Source of the DNA: Polynucleobacter meluiroseus
GTDB lineage: Bacteria; Bacteroidota; Bacteroidia; Flavobacteriales_D; Crocinitomicaceae
Assembly: GCA_943328715.2 (NCBI GenBank)
Contig: CALQBB020000007.1
Span: 1 to 10,890, forward strand
DNA length: 10,890 nt
Direction of reading: 5' to 3'
Position numbers and translations under genes: made by a program. Positions 7,007-10,890 of the stretch are shown piece after piece (the first letter of the stretch is position 1; the number at the start of each line of letters is the position of its first letter). The notes under the pieces were generated by a model that did no database searches, was not told the origin of the DNA, and saw nothing but the letters and a program-made list of their open reading frames with translations.

Positions 7007-8305
7007 TTATTTGTTCTGGAGGGATTGTTTTGCTTTGTATGCGTACAAATAAAAAACTATGATGGTGATCAAAAGCCAGATAGCCTGTGCATAAGAAACT
7101 ACCTGTAAACTTAAATGGAAAACTTCCTGTGTTTTTCCATATTTCCATGGGAAGTACCAGAAGGGAAATACCAATAGGAAGGAACTAAACATACTCATGT
7201 AGAAGTAGACTTTTTGTTTGCTCAAAATCAAAGGAATTGCAGCAATTGGAGAAAAAATAAAGTTTAACATGAGCCATATAGACATTGTTTCAGCATAGGT
7301 TCCTGCCAGACCCCAATCTTTACCGAAAACAAAAGCAAAAAGTGGTTTCCCAAAAAAGAATAGAATACCAAACGGAATAAGGGCAAAAAGGCAGAGGCCA
7401 ACGAGCATTTTGTTTAAAAGAGGAACCATTGATTTTCCTTGGTGAAATAAATCAATAGCTCGGTTGTAAAAAAGTTGACCTAGAGAAACACCAACCAATG
7501 TCAACGGAAGCCTCAACATGGTGTAGGAATGATTGTATGAACCATAAACAGCATCCGAATAGTAAGCGAAAATAAAGGTCGCTATCAACATTTCTCGGGC
7601 ATTGTCAACAAAAACATGAGGTAGGCTGATTGTTGGAAACTCTTTGTGCTTTCGCATCAACAAAGATGTTTTCTTTTTGGAGATAAATTGGTTGAATTTT
7701 TGGTGGATTTTACCAAAATGAAAAGCGAACTCCAAAGATGAGATCAGATAACCAATAAAGGTTGCTAGAATTAATCCGAAGGTGCTTAAATGAAAATAAG
7801 CAAAAACCCATTTGAGTATATTGGCAATGGACGAATTGGCAATTTTTTGTCTGGAAATAATCCCATATTGACCCATTCTAACGGACCAATTTGTACCAAT
7901 GTTTACGATGATGATTCCGGCGGACCCCATTACAGTTAATACGTAAAACCACCCGTCAAAGGAAGCTCCGATATTTGTGACAAACATAAACATGAAAACA
8001 ACACTCGTGATCATTAATACAATAAATGAAATGCGATAAGAAAGTCGATAGAGTAAATAAGAATGTCCGTCTAACTTGGGCAAAGGCAGCGCTGCTTCAT
8101 AGCGCAATGTTGCAATAGCCGCGATAAATCCGGTCAAGCGCATATAGAGCCCTAACTCGCCCATTTCTGCAGTTGAATAAAGTCTAGTGAGGATTGGTGC
8201 AATCAAATACCCAACTGCTTGTGCAATGATAGTTCCAGATAAGAGGACACTCAACGATTTTGAGAAATCAGATCCGAGTAGTTGACGAATTCGTTCAATA
8301 GCCAT
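7007..8305 (-). CDS. wzx: Wzx-type oligosaccharide flippase
   Basis: A 432-residue polytopic inner-membrane protein of the polysaccharide-transporter (MOP/MATE-like) superfamily, which flips undecaprenyl-pyrophosphate-linked repeat units from cytoplasm to periplasm. From ATG 8305 it begins with a short cytoplasmic tail, then the first helix with SVLLSGTIIAQAVGYLIAPI (about 19-38) and LTRLYSTAEMGELGLY, followed by the family-typical TLRYEAALPLPK (66-77). About twelve hydrophobic segments follow, and the length is normal. A TTG nine bases further upstream (8314) would add three residues, but it lies inside the predicted -7 promoter element, so ATG 8305 is preferred. The gene stands alone on this strand, converging with the polymerase-like gene and divergent from the dehydrogenase gene. 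Confidence 0.88.
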   Translation of the reverse strand: MAIERIRQLLGSDFSKSLSVLLSGTIIAQAVGYLIAPILTRLYSTAEMGELGLYMRLTGFIAAIATLRYEAALPLPKLDGHSYLLYRLSYRISFIVLMITSVVFMFMFVTNIGASFDGWFYVLTVMGSAGIIIVNIGTNWSVRMGQYGIISRQKIANSSIANILKWVFAYFHLSTFGLILATFIGYLISSLEFAFHFGKIHQKFNQFISKKKTSLLMRKHKEFPTISLPHVFVDNAREMLIATFIFAYYSDAVYGSYNHSYTMLRLPLTLVGVSLGQLFYNRAIDLFHQGKSMVPLLNKMLVGLCLFALIPFGILFFFGKPLFAFVFGKDWGLAGTYAETMSIWLMLNFIFSPIAAIPLILSKQKVYFYMSMFSSFLLVFPFWYFPWKYGKTQEVFHLSLQVVSYAQAIWLLITIIVFYLYAYKAKQSLQNK

Positions 8306-8334
8306 TCCGGACAAAGATACAATGATTATATTTG
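8305..8334 (+). promoter_or_regulatory. Promoter candidate for the 3-hydroxybutyryl-CoA dehydrogenase gene
   Basis: TATATTTG (8327-8334) is a perfect -7 element. The expected -33 position holds only TTC (8305-8307), 19 bases upstream, a poor match. The predicted start near 8338-8341 would leave a 12-15 nt leader before ATG 8353. This promoter overlaps the opposing flippase promoter almost completely. Confidence 0.5.
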
Positions 8335-8342
8335 TGAACTAA
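8312..8342 (-). promoter_or_regulatory. Promoter candidate for the flippase gene
   Basis: On the minus strand TATCTTTG (8319-8312) is a perfect TAnnTTTG. A TTAG (8342-8339) lies 19 bases upstream as an imperfect -33 element. If used, transcription would start only about 0-4 nt before ATG 8305, giving a leaderless or nearly leaderless message. Confidence 0.45.
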
Positions 8343-8352
8343 ATTGATTTTT

Positions 8353-9243
8353 ATGAAAAATGTTGCTGTTATTGGTGCTGGTACAATGGGAAATGGAATT
8401 GCGCATGTCTTTGCTCAATTCAATCACCAAGTGCATTTAATTGATGTTTCTCAAAACGCATTGGATAAAGCCATTGCTACGATTGGGAAAAACTTGGATC
8501 GTCAAGTAGCTAAAGAAGCGATCACCATAGCAGAGAAAGAAGCAACATTGAACAACTTAAAAACGTTCACAAGCATTGCCGAAGGAGTAAAAGGTGTTGA
8601 ATTAGTTGTGGAAGCAGCAACAGAAAACATCGATTTAAAACTAAAAATATTTAAAGAATTAGATGAAGTAACAGCGCCAGAAGTGATTCTTGCGACAAAT
8701 ACGTCTTCTATTTCAATCACAAAAATTGCTTCTGTAACCAACCGTGCGGACAAAGTAATTGGGATGCACTTTATGAATCCTGTTCCGGTAATGAAATTAG
8801 TGGAGATTATTCGCGGGTATTCAACTTCAGATGAGGTGACAAACCTTATTATGGAAACTTCTCGTCAGTTGAAGAAAGTTCCAGTTGAAGTAAATGACTA
8901 TCCAGGATTCGTTGCTAACCGTATTTTGATGCCAATGATCAATGAAGCAATCTATACCTTGTTCGAAGGTGTAGCGGGAGTTGAGGAGATTGACACTGTC
9001 ATGAAATTGGGAATGGCTCATCCAATGGGTCCATTGCAATTGGCTGATTTTATTGGTCTAGATGTTTGTTTAGCCATTTTAGAAGTGTTGCACGATGGAT
9101 TTGGAAATCCAAAGTACGCACCGTGTCCCTTGTTAGTGAACATGGTTATGGCTGGAAAAAAAGGAGTGAAATCTGGCGAAGGTTTTTACTCATGGACACA
9201 TGGGACGAAAGAGCTCGTTGTCGCTCCTAACTTCAAGAAATAA
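8353..9243 (+). CDS. hbd: 3-hydroxybutyryl-CoA dehydrogenase
   Basis: A 296-residue NAD(P)-dependent L-3-hydroxyacyl-CoA dehydrogenase that interconverts 3-hydroxybutyryl-CoA and acetoacetyl-CoA in the cytoplasm, in short-chain fatty-acid oxidation or butanoate metabolism. The N-terminal Rossmann domain starts at residue 2 with VAVIGAGTMGNGIA (GxGxxG at 8-13) and has Asp31 at the end of the second strand. The family's catalytic residues are all visible: Ser118/Ser119 in NTSS, His139 in GMHFMNPVP, Glu151 in KLVEII and Asn189 in VANR. The C-terminal dimerisation domain includes KLGMAHPMGPLQLADFIGLD (218-237) and ends with GKKGVKSGEGFYSW. The start is ATG 8353; a TTG at 8344 would add only three residues before the conserved N-terminus. 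Its last 11 bases overlap the end of the convergent Nudix gene. It appears to be a housekeeping gene bordering the polysaccharide locus. Confidence 0.95.
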   Translation: MKNVAVIGAGTMGNGIAHVFAQFNHQVHLIDVSQNALDKAIATIGKNLDRQVAKEAITIAEKEATLNNLKTFTSIAEGVKGVELVVEAATENIDLKLKIFKELDEVTAPEVILATNTSSISITKIASVTNRADKVIGMHFMNPVPVMKLVEIIRGYSTSDEVTNLIMETSRQLKKVPVEVNDYPGFVANRILMPMINEAIYTLFEGVAGVEEIDTVMKLGMAHPMGPLQLADFIGLDVCLAILEVLHDGFGNPKYAPCPLLVNMVMAGKKGVKSGEGFYSWTHGTKELVVAPNFKK

Positions 9244-9676
9244 GCGTTTCCTGTAATTTAACGAGTACTATTTGATCAATTGGAAAGGTGAAATCCTTTT
9301 TCGTTAGGTCCTGAATGTACTCCCATCTTTGTTTTTCTGTTTCTACCTGAAATGGAATGTTGTAGGTATGTATTCCAATTTTTTCTGGTTCCTTCAGTCT
9401 GACGATATAGTAAAATGCGACAAGTTGCTGGGAAGGATCAAATGCGGATACTTGTTCGAAATCATTGAAATAAAAAAAAGAGGAGTCCAGCATTTCTGCG
9501 GATAACTCCTCTTGTAATTCTCTTTTCAAGGCATCGATGATTCCTTCGTTTGCCTCTACACCTCCACCTGGAAATTTCGTAAAAAAATGTCCAAAGCGAA
9601 ACTCATCTGAAAGCAGGATGCGATTTTGTTCATCGATAATCAATGCGTAGACACGAAGATTAAATCGATGCGCCAA
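9233..9676 (-). CDS. Nudix hydrolase
   Basis: A 147-residue, single-domain cytoplasmic Nudix protein, expected to hydrolyse a nucleoside-diphosphate-linked compound with a divalent metal. The Nudix box runs from Gly38 to Ala60: Gly38, Glu44, then Arg52-Glu53-Leu-Gln-Glu56-Glu57, so all metal-binding and catalytic positions are present. The usual Gly near the end of the box is Ser59. The protein begins directly with the first strand (RFNLRVYALIIDEQNRILLSDE), and DFEQVSAFDPSQQLVAFYYIV (72-92) resembles a Bacteroidota Nudix subgroup. The substrate is unknown. The enolase stop codon TAA (9680-9682) is in the same frame just upstream, so the protein must start after it, and TTG 9676 is the only plausible codon before the domain. 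The three-base gap to enolase indicates an operon with translational coupling. Confidence 0.88.
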   Translation of the reverse strand: MAHRFNLRVYALIIDEQNRILLSDEFRFGHFFTKFPGGGVEANEGIIDALKRELQEELSAEMLDSSFFYFNDFEQVSAFDPSQQLVAFYYIVRLKEPEKIGIHTYNIPFQVETEKQRWEYIQDLTKKDFTFPIDQIVLVKLQETLIS

Positions 9677-9679
9677 GAC

Positions 9680-10890
<1,211 letters not shown>

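Noticed and set aside
8344..8346. TTG start for the 3-hydroxybutyryl-CoA dehydrogenase
   Set aside because: ATG 8353 directly precedes the conserved first strand of the Rossmann fold, and TTG would add only three unconserved residues very close to the predicted transcript start.

Overview
The window looks like chromosomal DNA of a Bacteroidota bacterium, most likely a flavobacterium-like one. The DNA is AT-rich and Shine-Dalgarno sequences are largely absent upstream of start codons. Promoter-like sites match the Bacteroidota -7 element TAnnTTTG, and several proteins (the WbuB-like glycosyltransferase, the ligase-like membrane protein, the Nudix protein) read like Bacteroidota family members. 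I cannot name a genus from sequence alone.

Layout. At the left edge (1-519, +) is the C-terminal part of a YdeI/OmdA-type protein that ends in a CDGSH iron-sulfur motif. From 590 to 5508 a four-gene minus-strand operon encodes, in transcription order, two GT4-type glycosyltransferases whose genes share one base, an O-antigen ligase/polymerase-family membrane protein, and a third WbuB-like GT4 glycosyltransferase. A 241-bp divergent region (5509-5749) separates this operon from a second, sequence-divergent O-antigen polymerase/ligase-family gene on the plus strand (5750-6961). That gene converges on a Wzx-type flippase gene (7007-8305, -). The flippase and a 3-hydroxybutyryl-CoA dehydrogenase gene (8353-9243, +) diverge from a 47-bp region holding back-to-back promoter elements. 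The dehydrogenase gene overlaps, tail to tail, a Nudix hydrolase gene (9233-9676, -), which lies four bases... more exactly, three bases (9677-9679) after the stop codon of a partial enolase gene (9680 to the right edge, -).

How it works together. The block 590-8305 is part of a Wzx/Wzy-dependent surface polysaccharide (O-antigen, capsule or exopolysaccharide) locus. The three GT4 enzymes would extend a lipid-linked repeat unit in the cytoplasm, the flippase would move it across the inner membrane, and the two Wzy_C-type proteins would polymerise it and transfer it to an acceptor. No initiating phosphoglycosyltransferase, chain-length regulator, export channel or sugar-nucleotide synthesis gene is in the window, so the pathway is incomplete here. 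The flanking enolase, Nudix, dehydrogenase and CDGSH genes look like ordinary chromosomal genes bordering the locus.

No transposase, integrase, tRNA, rRNA, CRISPR array, toxin-antitoxin or defence gene was recognised. No gap between genes exceeds 300 bases. I did not find a clearly new multi-gene system. The points most worth a second look are the OmdA-CDGSH fusion, the His-versus-Glu difference at the equivalent site of the two Wzy_C proteins, and the compact divergent promoter between flippase and dehydrogenase.
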